Shown here one piece after another: positions 23,231 to 36,500 of a stretch of DNA of 64,000 nt (positions are counted from its first letter, which is position 1; each line of letters opens with the position of its first letter). The DNA is taken from contig JAAOOA010000060.1 of the NCBI GenBank assembly GCA_012861695.1, positions 29,979,083 to 30,043,082 on the forward strand, read 5' to 3'. The stretch is from Trematomus loennbergii. Taxonomy: Eukaryota; Chordata; Actinopteri; Perciformes; Nototheniidae. Both the position numbers and the translations under genes were made by a program. The notes beneath the pieces were generated by a model. It saw only the letters and a list, made by a program, of their open reading frames with translations, did not search any database and had not been told where the DNA came from.

Positions 23231-23320
23231 AATTACCAGGGAGCAGGGGCGGACTGGCCATTGGGAATACCGGGAGTTTTCCCGGTGGGCCGGTACGGAA
23301 GTGGGCCGGTCGGACAATTC
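23227..23320. mobile_element. Transposon terminal fragment (GCAGGGGCGGACTGGCCATT)
   Basis: This is a CAGGGGCGGACTGG start followed by GTTTTCCCGGTGGGCCGGT, a recurrent fish DNA-transposon end. Only one end was seen here. Confidence 0.45.
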
Positions 23321-24188
23321 ACTAGCACCCAGTGAATTGTATCAGTTGTAGTTACAACTATCCCAAATACTATGAAATACTTTTACTGTGTATTTCTTGA
23401 GTACTCTCCTGTCAAAGTCCCCTCCATAGTACAGCAATGCCTGTCTTTCTGCTATATTTGATGAGCAATACAAATACTTTTAAGTTCTTAAGAAGACTGA
23501 TCATTTTTGACTCAGTATTTAGACTACTAGCGCAAAGACTATAAAATACTTTTATTTTTTACTTTCAGAGAAATCCTCTGTCAAAGTCCCCCTGAATACC
23601 CCAGTGCAGATGCTCCTGTTGTCTCTCAAACACAAGCAGACACATTACTTTCCAAAAATGGAAGAAAGTTATCTTGGTCCTGCTCCCCACGTGAAAAACA
23701 GGGTAAATTTAGTGCTGCTAATGTAATGAAAATGGCTCCAGGCCCCACAAGATACGCTGTCAGCCATGTCTAAGACCTGAAGTCAGCATTGAGCTCTTCA
23801 TAACACCATCAATAGAGGATTGATGAAACTATATACTTGAGATTATGAATTTAAAGGTGAGGTGCATGCATGGGGACAGTTAGAAGTTGGGTGGGAACCA
23901 CTTACAAGCCCACATTGGGTTGTTCATTTTGGCAGGAGTGTAGAAATCAAAAAGGGAGGCAACGGCATGCCTTTGGAATGCTGACACTGGAAGGGAAATA
24001 TTATTGACCCCAAACACGATACATGTTACTATCCTTGATAATATACAGCAAAAATATCATCCTTTAAAATGTTACGTCAATCAGTGAGATTTTATGGTGA
24101 TTTATATATTTTACAATGGACACATAATAGGAATTATGGATGTATAATGCTGTGGGTGGAGGGGAGGTGGGGGTAGTGTTTTATTTAA

Positions 24189-24677
24189 AGTGGACCTATC
24201 ATGCTATATTTGAATAATATAGTGTAGGACCATACCTATATAAGGCATATTTATACTTTTTTTTTTCAAAATACCAAACAGATCATGCATTTTAGCCATG
24301 CCTCATTTCGCTCAATTTGACAATTTTGTAGCTCTGTTTTTGCAAGGGCTGATTCTGTGAGAACAGCACCACCTACAGGCCTGGCATATGTACTACAGCG
24401 TCTCCAGCGCTTTCGAACGGCAATGGCCGTGGTTGTCTCCTCCTGATTGGTGGAGTTGGCCCAATAGCCGTAGCGCCACCGTCCTGACGTCAGGACAGTG
24501 TTCAAATCTGGATCAGTTTTTATCAGATCCGTTGCAGCCCCTTTTTTAGAGATTTGGGTATGGAGGAAAATAGAGAGGGTTGTGTTTTCTGACACTTGGT
24601 GAGTTCCCTGGAACACCGGGGACACATATTCATGTATAGAAGACGTACACAAGTGCATTTTGCATGATAGGTCCCCT
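24189..24677. mobile_element. TTAA-target MITE (AGTGGACCTATCATGC ends)
   Basis: The ends AGTGGACCTATCATGC and GCATGATAGGTCCCCT are inverted repeats, bordered on both sides by TTAA (24185-24188 and 24678-24681). TTAA targeting points to the piggyBac or Kolobok superfamilies. It is related to the element at 44605-46194. Confidence 0.75.
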
Positions 24678-24679
24678 TT

Positions 24680-25690
24680 AAATGGATATTTAGATAGTTA
24701 ACAAAGAAACATAAAGTGCTTGAAACATACATTTTGTTAACAATTTTGAATATGATCATTTTCTTGAGTTTTAAACTCCTGGGGTTAAAATGACCACCAA
24801 GGATAAATCGTATAAAGTAAATGTGAAGATAAAGGAGGGTTAAGAATACATTATATAGCTGTTTTACAGTATCCTAAAGTCTATTTTTAACACACTATTG
24901 AGTTGGCTTTTTCATGACATTTAAAATATAAATTGTACCTAAAATAATACTGTGAGTGGGGTATACATATTCACACCATATGCAATCATAGGATATTTTT
25001 TGTTCGAAATATATTTGTCCAAATTGACTAGAAAATAGTACAAATGCAAAACATTATAAAAAAATGTTTTTTGGTGAGTGAAGTCCAAAGCCGTATTATA
25101 GATTATTTGATTGTGTAATTACAAGGGGAGAGAAAATAGATCCACATCGTCCGATTCAACTTGTATTTTTCAATTTTTTAGTACATTTTTCTCAGAAAAA
25201 CCTTTTCTAAATTAAAGTAAATTATTTAAAAAGTTGAGTATAAAAGGTATAAGACTAAAATAGTTTAAATTGAACGTAAACTGTGTCAAACACCACTCCT
25301 GAAATTGACTTTGGTTGAAGTTTATTATAATATTGATATTATATAAAGATGTATATATAACATTGATTAAACCTTACGGGTCCCTTTTAAAATATATATA
25401 TATTTTGTATAATGTTCTGGGCTGATTTTCAATTTGATAACACATGGCAATGTCATTGGCTCTCTAGATAAAGGCAGGCAGTATCTGTTTGCTAACCTCA
25501 GATATTGATTTATTTAAATAACTAGTGACCTTTGAATACATATTGCAAACATAGCCTTAAAAAGGTGCAGGAAAAGGACTTCAAATATTACTTAAAGACT
25601 GGACTTTTTAATTCAGTCACGAGAAGAGAAAAGAGAATAAAGGAAAGAAAATTGTGATAAGGGGTGATGTAACATTCATGACAGACATGC
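24680..25690. other. AT-rich spacer, nothing recognised
   Basis: I see no coding motif, tandem repeat or terminal repeat in this stretch beyond its membership of the surrounding inverted-arm element. Confidence 0.5.
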
Positions 25691-25691
25691 T

Positions 25692-25879
25692 AGGGAGGCT
25701 GTGGCTGATTGTGCGTTGATCTTCGGATCAGGGGGGCACTGGTTCAATCTCCACTGCAGTCAGCATGTCGTTGTGTCCCTGGGCTTCACCCCAAATAGCT
25801 CCTGTGAGGATTTTCCACAGTATTGAGTGTATCTAAGTCGCTTTAAGGTAAAAGCAACTAACAAGTGACATGTAATATG
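25692..25879 (+). mobile_element. tRNA-derived SINE
   Basis: A decayed tRNA-like head (GTGCGTTGATCTTCGGATCA, box B-like GGTTCAATCTCC) is followed by the body CAGCATGTCGTTGTGTCCCT and the tail AAGTCGCTTTAAGGTAAAAG. It is the same family as 27302-27501, opposite strand. Confidence 0.75.
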
Positions 25880-26087
25880 AGGTCATTGGCACTCAGACTC
25901 TACAGGGGTCATTTTGTGATCATGGGGCATCACCCTTGTACAGCATCAGGACAATATCATATGGAGTCAGACACTGAAAGTATGCTGGAGGCTGATGCGT
26001 TGACTGGGACTGATGGAAAGGTGAGGCTGATGAGACTGAAGAATCTGCGAGGAAAGAACTAGGGGCAGAGAAATAATCATATTGTAA

Positions 26088-26829
26088 CCCTTTCATTGCC
26101 AGACCAAGAAGAAATCTATAGAAAAATTATTTCAATCAATTTTATTATTTATCAAATAGGACACAAATAACCACAAACCACATTTATTTGTACTGACCAC
26201 ACAGTTTTGTTTTTATGAGCCTCAAACTTGCTCATCTTACTGTGCTGAATCTGTGTGCAACTTTAGGCTGCATTTCATGCATGAAAGGTGCTATATAAAT
26301 GATTATCACTCTTTCACTCATAAGGCAGTACTAGATTTAGTAATATTACCATGAATCTAGCTATTTATTTACCATATTTTATTGGAAAACTTCTCTAAAA
26401 CTCTGAAAAAGTCATATTGCTAGTTTACAATATGAAGGCCAATTCGACCAGTTGGTTGAGCATATTTTCAAAAAAATAATTACACCCTTGTTACAAAAAT
26501 ATTTTGTGCATCAAGTTATCTAATTCTGTTCAGTAAGTGCTCTGACACTAAAATATGTCAAAAATGATAAGGTTACCTTACAAAAGTTGACCAAAAAGAG
26601 TGATTTCTTCAGGAGTGATTTTTAGCATGCCAACTTTCTCATTGGAAGCTAGCTGAAGGGCATTCTGTTCGAACCACAGTGACATCTAGAGGTTGTTTTG
26701 TGCATAATATGTCAACCAAATCTTAGAGATGGCTGAATCAGATGGAGTTGAACTTTTTTATTTTTTTTCAACAAGATATCAAGACACAAAATGTGCTCTA
26801 CCAAATGGTGGCGCTGGCTGTTAAAGGTT
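26088..26829. mobile_element. MITE with AACCCTTTCATTGCCAG ends
   Basis: The left end AACCCTTTCATTGCCAG and right end CTGGCTGTTAAAGGTT are imperfect inverted repeats. The distal ~155 bp (26646-26808, with AACCACAGTGACATCTAGAG) recurs at 53766-53920. It is non-coding. Confidence 0.6.
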
Positions 26830-27301
26830 AAGACAGCATCATCATAAGAGGCCAAAAAGAGTGACAGGGTGTGTCACTTTGCTGAAGGATAGACCAGCTA
26901 TCCAGGATAGTCTCTAAAGATTTCCCATGGGGTAAAAGCTGCTGCTGAGTACTGACTGGAAGTAGTGCTGATATCATGTCTACGATATCCTCTTAGAGTA
27001 CTCTGTCCAACAATCTAAGTCTAATGACACATTTTCATTTAAGATGCATTCTTGTACTAAGGAGGGGAATTTGACAGAGAATACCTGAAAAAGTACTTGT
27101 TGGTGTAGTTACATTAGTATACTGAGTCAAACAGTATCACTCTCATTAAGAATTTATGGCAGAAAATCATTTTATCTCTCATCAAAGATAGCAGAAAACA
27201 TGCATTATTGTACTCAGGAGGGGAGTTTGACAGAGGATCACTCAAAAAGTACTCTAAATAGTATTTATCAATCCTCAACCTCCAAGCTGATTTAATATTA
27301 T

Positions 27302-27501
27302 ATTACATTACATGTTACTTGTTAGACGCTTTTATCCAAAGCGACTTACATACTCAATACTGTGGGCAATCCCCACAGGAGCAATTTGGGGTGAGGTGTC
27401 TTGCCCAGGGACACAACGACATGCTGGCTGCAGTGGGACTCAAACTTGCTATCCTCTGATTCAAAGATCAGCGCATTAACCCACTGCGCCACACGCCTCC
27501 C
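27302..27501 (-). mobile_element. tRNA-derived SINE
   Basis: On the minus strand, GTGTGGCGCAGTGGGTTAAT (A-box region) and TTTGAGTCCCACTGCAG (B-box) form a tRNA-like head, followed by a conserved body and the tail AGTCGCTTTGGATAAAAGCG. It is better preserved than its relative at 25692. It is not a functional tRNA gene because the cloverleaf is broken. Confidence 0.8.
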
Positions 27502-27654
27502 ATATATAATATATAATATAGTTTTGAAGAAAAACCCAGCTCGATGCTGACTTGACCACGTAAACGGGAAATACGGCCGAATCAATTCAGCAGTGTCACG
27601 AAAATCAAACAGAGATACTCATACTTTATAAGATAGGGATTCATGGCTGACAGT

Positions 27655-27685
27655 GCAAGACAGACAGCCAGATAGACAGATTGTG

Positions 27686-27725
<40 letters not shown>

Positions 27726-27772
27726 CGACAGACAGACAGACAGATGTGCACAGACAGACTGACAGACAGATG
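27655..27772. repeat. (GACA)n microsatellite
   Basis: GACA tetranucleotide repeats with small interruptions lie next to a (CA)n run. Confidence 0.9.
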
Positions 27773-27786
27773 TGCACACACATAGG

Positions 27787-27936
<150 letters not shown>

Positions 27937-27945
27937 TGACTTCTG

Positions 27946-28622
27946 TATAGAGAGGCGAAGTCCCGCCCATCTACTTACGACCCATGGGACCTTATTTCGG
28001 AAAAATTATGTATTGAAGTCAATGGGGAGAGAAAGAAGATCTTTTGATCCCGTTTGAATTGTGCCATGAATTACACATATGATGTTTGTCAATCTTAAAA
28101 AATCATTTCCATGTCAAAAAGTCACAGTTTGTTGTAAAACTGTTGAAATATAAGACTATGAAAAATACGCAACTAGAAAGACTACAACTCCCAGAATCCC
28201 GGTCCCGCATGCTGGCTCTTACGGAACCGACTAACTCCCCTTGTGTGTATGTACAGCTCTCAACATGCCCAGACTTGTAGTGATTTTCACCTCGTTTAAT
28301 ACTTTTTGGCTCATTCTAAAAGAAAGAAGTTAAATGTGCCAACGTGACGGCCGTCTTGGTGTGTGGTGCGAGACGGGAGATGTAGTTCATTGAGCGGTTT
28401 CACACAAAAATAGTGTTACTTCACAGTTTTACGACACATTTATATTTTTTTGACTTGCAAAATTATCTTTTAAATTGACAAACATCATATGTGTAATTCG
28501 TGGCACAATTCAAACGGGATCGAAAGATAATCTTTCTCTCTCCATTGACTTCAATACATACTTTTTTCCAAAATAAGGTCCCATGGAGGTCCCCCGGAAA
28601 GGGAGGGACTTCGCCTCTCTAT
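27946..28622. mobile_element. Fold-back element, short form (ATAGAGAGGCGAAGTCC ends)
   Basis: Long inverted arms of roughly 250 bp share AAGGTCCCATGG, TTGAAGTCAATGG, CAAACGGGATC and CATATGATGTTTGTCAAT. The ends are ATAGAGAGGCGAAGTCC and its complement. A larger relative with the same arms is at 51591-53751. No coding region was seen. Confidence 0.75.
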
Positions 28623-29782
28623 GTTTTGCATGTAGCCATATAGCCTATTCAATATATATTTGGGCTTACACGGACTGCACTGTCTAGGCCAGGGGTGTCA
28701 AACTCAATTGCATCGCGGGCCACATTCGCATAAAGGTTGCACTCAAAGGGCCGGTTGTAACTATATAAATATATAATATATATATGAAATAATGTATTAC
28801 ATTACATTATTGCCTCTGAATTGGATTATTATCGGATAGGATAATAACTTAGTAATTAACTACGTCTGAAAGCAGAAGTCCAGGGCAAATAATTGCATGT
28901 CTCTTCAGTGCGCATGTCACAAAACGAGATGCATTGTGGGACATGTAGTTTATGGGCAACCTGCTTCTGTAAAGTGCAGTGGCGAACCGTGTCTATCACA
29001 ACTGGACCTTCTGTAGTCCCCCCCCCCCCCCCCCAAGCGTTATAATGTCCGTCTTTTCACTGAATTGTCGTCTTGAAAAGGTACTCATAACAATTCCGCA
29101 ACAACTTCATCTTCACCTGGTGCACATTTCAACGTTATAAACATTAAAACGGCATGAATTGCTTCGTCGCAATCATCTAGATCACGCATGCGGCCCCCAC
29201 CTCCTCTTTTTGCGGCCCTCAGATACATTTATAAACAACGTAATTAATTTAAAAGAAATAAAAAAAAATATATACAATAGTCTTCATTGACCACGGCACA
29301 GGCAAGGTGTAGAGAGGAGCTCAGAGAAGGAGACGTGGAGCTGGATAGACCAGGGGGAAACGGAGGTGCGGAGATGCACGGAGGGAGCACCGGCGTGGAG
29401 AGCCGGAGATCCAGAGCTGGCGAATGTAGTCAGGATGAGATGGTGTGCATGGAAGCACGGAGGAAACACAGACGAGGAGAGCCGGGAATCCAGAGCTGGC
29501 GAATGTAGTCAGGATGAGCTGGTGTGCGTGGAAGCACGGAGGAGACTCAGACGAGGAGTCGGAGGCTGGACGTGGCAAGCAGAGCGGCAGGTGTGTGGAT
29601 CTGGAACAGGAAAGAAGCAGGGTTAGGAAGGAATATCCTCTCACTAGGAGCATCAAAAAAGGTTACTAGGATAAATGCTAGTAGGCCTGGACGATAGTTT
29701 ACCACTGAAGAATAAACGAAGAACTGGCGAAGTCTGAGGATGGGAACCAGGGTTTTAAGCAGGTGCAGGTGAGTAGTGGCAA

Positions 29783-31954
29783 TCAGTGAGATGAACAACA
29801 GCAGTGGAGGTGAGTTGGCGGGACCCAGCATCGCTCCTCGAGGCCGTAACCCTCCCAGTCCACCAGATACTGTAAGCCCCTGCCCCGGCGCCTGACGTCC
29901 ATGAGACGGTGCACTGTGTAGGCAGGATGGTCATCAATGATTCGGGGGGGAGGAGGGAGAACAGTTGGAGGGCTCAAGTCACTGGTGTGAACAGGCTTAA
30001 TCTGGGAGACATGAAAAGTAGGATGGATTCTCAATGTTCTGGGAAGCTTCAGCCGGACTGCAGAGGGGTTAATAATCCTTTGAATGGAGAAGGGACCAAT
30101 AAAGCGTGGAGACAGCTTCTTAGATTCTGTGAGGAGAGGAATGTTCCTGGAAGATAACCAGACAGACTGACCTGGGACGTAAGGAGGGGCAGCTTGTCTG
30201 TGGCGGTTGGCCGACTGTTGGTTCCGAGTTGAAGTCAGGAGGAGAGCAGAGCGAGTGTCTCTCCAGATCTTCTGACAACGACGAACATGCTGCTGGACCG
30301 AGGGAACTGCTAGTTCTCTCTCCTCTTCAGGGAACAGGGCGGCTGGTACCCTAAAGAGGCCTCAAACGGGGAGACCAGTAGCAGAACAGGTTAGGGAATT
30401 ATGAGAGTACTCAACCCAGGGAAGATGGGAGCTCCAGGTAGAGGGTTACGGTCAACGATGCAGCGGAGGGCTGACTCCAGGTCCTGGTTGGTTCGCTCAG
30501 TTTGACCGTTTGACTGGGATGATATCCGGATGTTAAACTGACAGAAGCTCCCAGGGATTGACAGAACTCCTTCCACACTCGAGAGGTGAATTGAGGACCG
30601 CGGTCAGAGACTATGTCAGAAGGGATTCCATGTAGCCGGAAAACGTGTACAGAGAGGAGTTGGGAGGTCTCCAGGGCTGAAGGGAGCTTAGGAAGAGCTA
30701 CAAAGTGGGCAGACTTAGAGAACCTATCAACAATGGTGAGAATTGTGGTGTTACCCTGGGAGGGAGGCAGGCCGGTAACAAAGTCCAAGGCGATATGTGA
30801 CCAGGGACGACTAGGGATGGGTAGAGGCTGGAGCAATCCTGTGTCTCTTAAGAAAAGAGCGTGTTCGGAGGACCGTTACCAGGATCTGGTTGCTCTCTCA
30901 AAGCCTCCTGGATGGTGTTATTAATCTCCCAAGAGAGGGCGCCTACAACACAACTCTTGGGCAGGATTGAAACAGCAGAGGGCTCGGGAGTGTCAGGAGA
31001 GTACAGTCTGGATAGAGCATCGGGCTTTACATTCCGGGAACCTGGACGGTATGTGAGACTAAAATTGAAGCGACTGAAGAAGAGAGCCCATCTGGCCTGT
31101 CGGGAGTTCAGCCGTCTCGGTTGACTGGATGTAGGCGAGGTTCTTGTGGTCTGTCCAGACCAGGAATGACTGCTTGCTGCCCTCGAGCCAGTGTCTCCAC
31201 TCCTCTAACGCCAACTTTACTCCCAGAAGCTCCCTCTTTCCAACATCATAATTGCGCTCAGCAGGAGAGAGGCGGCGTGAAAAGAAGGCACAAGGATGAA
31301 GGATGTTATTAGAACCAGCTGTTTGCGACAAGACAGCTCCCACCCCAGTGTCTGACGCATCAACCTCCACAATAAACTGCTTCTCAGAGTCTGGCTGGAT
31401 GAGGATGGAAGCAGAGGTGAGCAGGGACTTGAGTTTGAGAAAAGCCTCATTAGCCTCTGGGGTCCAGAAGAACTTAATGTTGACAGAGGTGAGTCTTGAG
31501 AGAGGTGCAGCAACCTTACTGAAGTTCCTGATGAAGCGGCGGTAAAAGTTGGCGAAGCCCAGAAACCTCTGAAGCTCCCTCCTCGTAGTAGGGGTTGGCC
31601 ACTCGACCACAGCCTCGATCTTTCCAGGGTCTGCCTCCACTCTGCCCTGACTAATGATATAGCCCAGGAAGCTGATCCGGTTCTGGTGGAACTCACACTT
31701 CTCAGCCTTGACATAGACTCCAGTTAAGTCTACAGAAGCAGCAGAGTTTGGGGAGACAGAGACAGGAGGTACGGCAGATAACAGACAGTTAGCGAGACAG
31801 TGCTGATCCCATTCAATGATCTTTCCCTTACCCAATCAATGTGTGGGTTGTGGGTGCGAAGCCACGGATAACCCAATACCAGAGGTGTGGAAGGTGCAGA
31901 GATTACCTTTAACTGGATGAGCTCTCTGTGGTTGCCGGAGGTGATCAATGTCAA
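29783..31954 (-). pseudogene. Gypsy pol remnant: RNase H, integrase and chromodomain; reverse transcriptase core missing
   Basis: In order on the minus strand: protease-distal segment [18 protein letters not shown] (about 31870), then an abrupt join near 31725 to [17 protein letters not shown], so most of the reverse transcriptase including its catalytic Asp pair is gone. There follow [19 protein letters not shown], RNase H ([27 protein letters not shown]), integrase ([37 protein letters not shown]) and a chromodomain-like end ([12 protein letters not shown]). Chromodomains guide integration to marked chromatin. Frames are broken in several places; it cannot be autonomous. Confidence 0.8.
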
Positions 31955-31983
31955 AGGGGCTGACTGTGCTGTTACAGAGGAGA

Positions 31984-33211
31984 TTATTTGCCATTAAGTG
32001 CATAGGCTGTTAGAGGTTCATCTAACGGCTCCAGGCAGAGTCCCAGCTGTTCAGCTAGCTCACGGTCCAAAAAACTATCCTCAGCACCAGAATCAATGAG
32101 AGCTTGGATAGGCAAAGTCATAGTATTAACACAGATCTTGGCGGGTATTAGAAAACGGCACAAAGAAGGGGTAGAGATGATGGCTGTGGACTCGTCAGGA
32201 CCCCCAATCTCACTGACGAGCTCCCACGTTTGGGCGTACTGGACAGTTGGCAATGACATGCCCGCGTTGCCACAATACATGCATTGGCCAGCACACGCCC
32301 GACGTTGACGCTCCTCCGGAGATAGTCTAGCGCGACCCAGTTGCATAGCCTCCTCGTGAGAAGAGGTGCGCCCGCTGGGCGGCGAGAAAACGGAGGGAGA
32401 CTTAAACACAGAGGGAACAGGGTAGGTGGAAAAACTGGGCTTACTGTGTGAGACTGGTGGATTCCGCTGTGTCCGCTCAGCTCTGCGCTCCCGCAAACGA
32501 CAGTCCAGGCGGGACACCAAGGAAATCAGATCTTGGAGATCCGCTGGAACGTCTCGTGCTGCTAATTCATCCCGGAGCTGATCCTTTAATCCTCTCAAAA
32601 ACACCGCCTTGAGAGCCGCCTCGTCCCATCGAGCCTCTGCAGCGAGTGTGTGAAACTCGATGGAATACTCGGCCACACTCCGGTTTCCTGTTGTAAACCG
32701 AGCAGCTGATTCTCGGCGGAGCCAGAATAATTGGGATGATCAAAACAGCAGAAAAACGCTCTGAGAAGCATTCAAAACGCAGATGTCATAGTCCACTGAA
32801 GAGCTCAAAGCCTCTGCCCAGGTTAAAGCCTTGCCACGGAGCAAACTCAGAACATAATTAATCCTGGTAACATCAGCTGCAAACGAAACAGGACGCTGGC
32901 GAAAACCTTGTTACACTGGAAAAGAAATCCTCTGCATTTCTCCACCTCACCGTGGAATGGCTCAGGGTCGGTGATGGGGAAATCCTGGCGTGGAGTAGGA
33001 AAAAAGCTGGATTGGGAGTGGCATGAGAAACTGCAGCCGAGGTAGTTAGAGCTGAGATCTGGCAAGCTAACTCAGAGACATGATGAGCCATGGATTGATT
33101 GCTCTCGACTAACGCCCGAATGAGCTAGTCGTGTTGACCCAGAAGGGAACCCTGACTAGACAGGGCATGATGGACTGTGGCGGGATCCGCTCCAGTGCCT
33201 GCGGGGTTCAT
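31984..33211 (-). pseudogene. Gypsy gag-protease remnant
   Basis: The minus-strand ATG at 33211 lies soon after the 5' LTR and primer-binding region. Recognisable parts are the gag body (YSIEFHTLAAEARWDEAALK), a zinc knuckle beginning CMYCGNAG that loses its frame before the His, and a retropepsin motif LIDSGAEDSF. At least three frame changes occur. The zinc-knuckle break is explained by a single missing base in a G/C run, like the indels in the host genes. Confidence 0.75.
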
Positions 33212-33548
33212 TGTTGGCCAGTTCTTCTGTTACGCTTCCCGAGAAGTGACTGGAGATGAGAACCCGCTACGCAAACACTAGACGGAACAGTGGTGAAGTG
33301 TCAAACAATAGTCTTTATTTGACCACGGCACAGGCAAGGTGTAGAGAGGAGCTCAGAGAAGAGACGTGGAGCTGGATAGCTCAGGGGGAGACGGAGGTGC
33401 GGAGATGCACGGAGGGAGCACCGGCGTGGAGAGCCGGAGATCCAGAGCTGGCGAATGTAGACAGGATGAGCTGGTGTGCGTGGAAGCACGGAGGAAGCGG
33501 AGGAAGCACGGAGGGGAAACACCGACGAGGAGAGCCGGGAATCCAGAG

Positions 33549-36500
33549 TTGACACATGATGCGCCGGTGAAGATGGCCGCATCGTCTTTGTGCTCCTCTC
33601 CAACTTTGCCCATTTTCGTATTTTGTACATATTTATTTTACTTTTGCCGTTTTACTTTTAACATGGTTCGCAACATGCTAGCCGACCGCACCTACTCTGC
33701 CATACAATATAGCAGAGAGGAACTTCTTCAATTGCGAAACTTCGTGGACAAAAATAACCCTCCGACAGACTATGGAGATTCACCATGGCTACCTGTTGCT
33801 GTTCTACCTGAGAGACGCAAGAAGAAGACAAAGCGCGGGTGCCGGGCCGGGCTGCTGGTCAGACTGAGGAAACGAGAGAATCGACCCCCTCTTCCGAGTA
33901 TTCTTCTGGCTAATGTTCAATCCATTGAAATAAGCTAGATGAACTCAGAAGCCGGATTGCTTTTCAACGGGACATTAAGAACTGTAACGTGTTAATTCTC
34001 ACTGAGACTTGGCTCAACCCCGCTATCCCGGACTCCGCCATTGTCCTGATGGATTCTCTATTTTTCGTCAGGACCGGACTGCTAACTCGGGGAAAAGTAA
34101 GGGAGGCGGTGTGTGTGTAATGACTAACAACAACTGGTGCTCAGATGTGAAGATTATTTCATCGGACTGTTCCGCACATCTAGAGCATCATGATCTCATG
34201 CCGGGCCTTCCATCTGCCGAGGGAATTCACATCTGTTGTGATAACAGCAGTGTATATCCCCCCGCAGCCACTCGCCGACAACAACACAGCACTCGATCAG
34301 CTGTTTGGGATTATTGATAAACCGAGACTTCACGGCCAGATGCGGCGTTCGTTGTGGCCGGAGATTTCAACACCGCCAACATGAAGAAGGTTTTGCCAAA
34401 ATATTACCAACACATCACTGCCCGACGCGCGGGGGAAACATACTGGACCATGTTTATTCCCCTTTCCGGAATGGATATAAGGCTCTCCCTCGCCCTCCCT
34501 TCGGCAAATCAGACCATATCTCACTACTGTTGTTGCCTGCGTACAAGCAGAAACTTAAAAGGGACAGACCGATAACAAGGACAGTACAACGATGGAGCGA
34601 GGAGTCAGATGCAGCACTGCAGGATTGCTTTGCATCTACGGATTGGAGTGTGTTTGAGGACAATAACATCAACACACACACGGACACTGTCATCTGCTAC
34701 ATTGGGAAATGCATCGATGACGTGGTACCGAAGGTTTCTGTACGGACATTCCCAAATCAAAAGCCCTGGATAAACTCGATGCGCGGCAAGCTGAAAGCGC
34801 GCACTATCGCGCACAGAGCGGGAGATTTGGAGGAGTACAGGAAGTCTAGGTATGATCTCCGGAGAGCAATTAAAAATGCAAAGAGACAGTACAAAGAGAA
34901 GGTGGAATCTGACTTCAAAGGCTGTAACACTAGGAATATGTGGGCGGGACTAAGGACAATGACTGACTACAAAGGAGCAGCGGGGGGTGCTGCGGGAGTG
35001 TCTGCGTGCGCATCTCTCCCAGATGAGCTGAACAGTTTTTTTGCACGCTTTGAGAGCAGCCGGGCTGTGGAGGTACAGAGGGACCAGGAGCCCTGCCCTT
35101 TTGTTTTAAATAGGGCAGATGTGTGTAAATCCTTTAAAAGGGTTAACCCACACAAGGCTCCTGGACCTGATGGCATCCCTGGCCGTGTTCTCAGGGTGTG
35201 TGCAGTTCAGCTGGCAGAGGTGTTCACAGACATCTTCAACAGGTCCCTGCTGCAGTCTGTAGTCCCCACATGCTTAAACACTCCACATCGTTCCTGTCCC
35301 AAAAAGACAATCATCACCTGCCCCAACGACTACCGCCCAGTAGCACTCACCTCCACCATAATGAAGTGCTTTGAGCGGTTAGTCAAATCATTCATCACCT
35401 CCTCCCTCCCTGAATCTCTGGACCCCCTGCAGTTTGCCTACAGAGCAAACAGGTCCACAGACGACGCCATAGCCCTCACCCTCCACACTGCCCTCTCACA
35501 CCTGGACCCGAAGAACAGGAACACATATGTGAGAATGCTGTTCATTGACTACAGTTCAGCATTCAATACCATTGTGCCCTCCAAGCTGGCCATCAAGCTC
35601 AGAGACCTCGGGCTCAACAGCGCCCTCTGTGACTGGATCCTGAACTTCCTGACGGGCAGACCCCAGGCAGTGCGGGTGGGAAACATCACATCCTCCACCC
35701 TGATTCTAAACACCGGTGCCCCTCAAGGCTGCGTGCTCAGCCCTCTCCTCTACTCCCTGTTCACCCACGACTGCGTGGCCACACACAGCTCCAACACCAT
35801 CGTGAAGTTTGCTGATGACACGACCGTCATCGGCCAGATCACAGACGATGACGAGACGGCGTACAGAGAGGAGGTCGAAAACCTGACATCTTGGTGCCAG
35901 GATAACAACCTCCATCTCAACATCAGCAAAACAAAGGAGCTGATTGTGGATTACAGGAAGCAGCAGGGAGAGGGACACGCCCCCATCGCCATCAATGGGA
36001 CTACGGTGGAGAGAGTCAAAAGCTTCAGGTTCCTTGGGGTCCACATCACTGAGGACCTGACATGGTCTCTTCACACCACCACCATCACCAAGAAAGCTCG
36101 ACAGCGGCTCTTCTTCCTCCGCAGGTTGAGGAGGTTCAAAATGGATTCCAGGATACTCTGCAACTTCTACAGGTGCACGATAGAGAGTATCCTGACTGGC
36201 AGCATGACGGCCTGGTACGGCAGCTGCACCGACCTCGATCGTAAGGCTTTACAGAGGGTGGTGAAAACTGCACAGCACATCACCAGGACGGAGCTGCCAT
36301 CCATGGAGGACCTTTACTCCCAGCGGCTCAGGAAGAAATCACTACGGATTATCAAAGACCCCCATCACCCCAGCCACAAACTGTTCTTTCTGTTGCCGTC
36401 TGGCAGACGTTACCGCAGCATCCTGGCAAGGACAAGAAGATTCGGAGACAGTTTCTTCCCGCGGGCAGTGAGACTGTTAAAAAATTGAACTGTTGAAACA

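Larger units (their letters stand above)
23360..27285. mobile_element. Element with ~250-bp diverged inverted arms
   Basis: 23380-23620 and 27030-27285 are inverted relatives. Each arm contains two modules of the form (C)TCTGTCAAA-TCCCCTCC then AGTACA, joined by TGACTCAGTAT. The roughly 3.4-kb interior has no transposase and holds later insertions: a TTAA MITE, a SINE and an AACCCTTT-type MITE. It is interpreted as a non-autonomous DNA transposon with long arms; outer limits and target duplication are not resolved. Confidence 0.5.

Noticed and set aside
27302..27501. tRNA gene
   Set aside because: A- and B-box-like sequences are present but the body and tail are those of a SINE and the acceptor stem does not close.
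29287..29669. Overlapping Arg/Glu-rich plus-strand frames
   Set aside because: They lie antisense to, and within, the Gypsy LTR and repeat in the second LTR copy.
34009..34317. Separate gene just before the LINE reverse transcriptase
   Set aside because: It is the frameshifted endonuclease of the same LINE (GGGVCVMTNNNWC and similar motifs).
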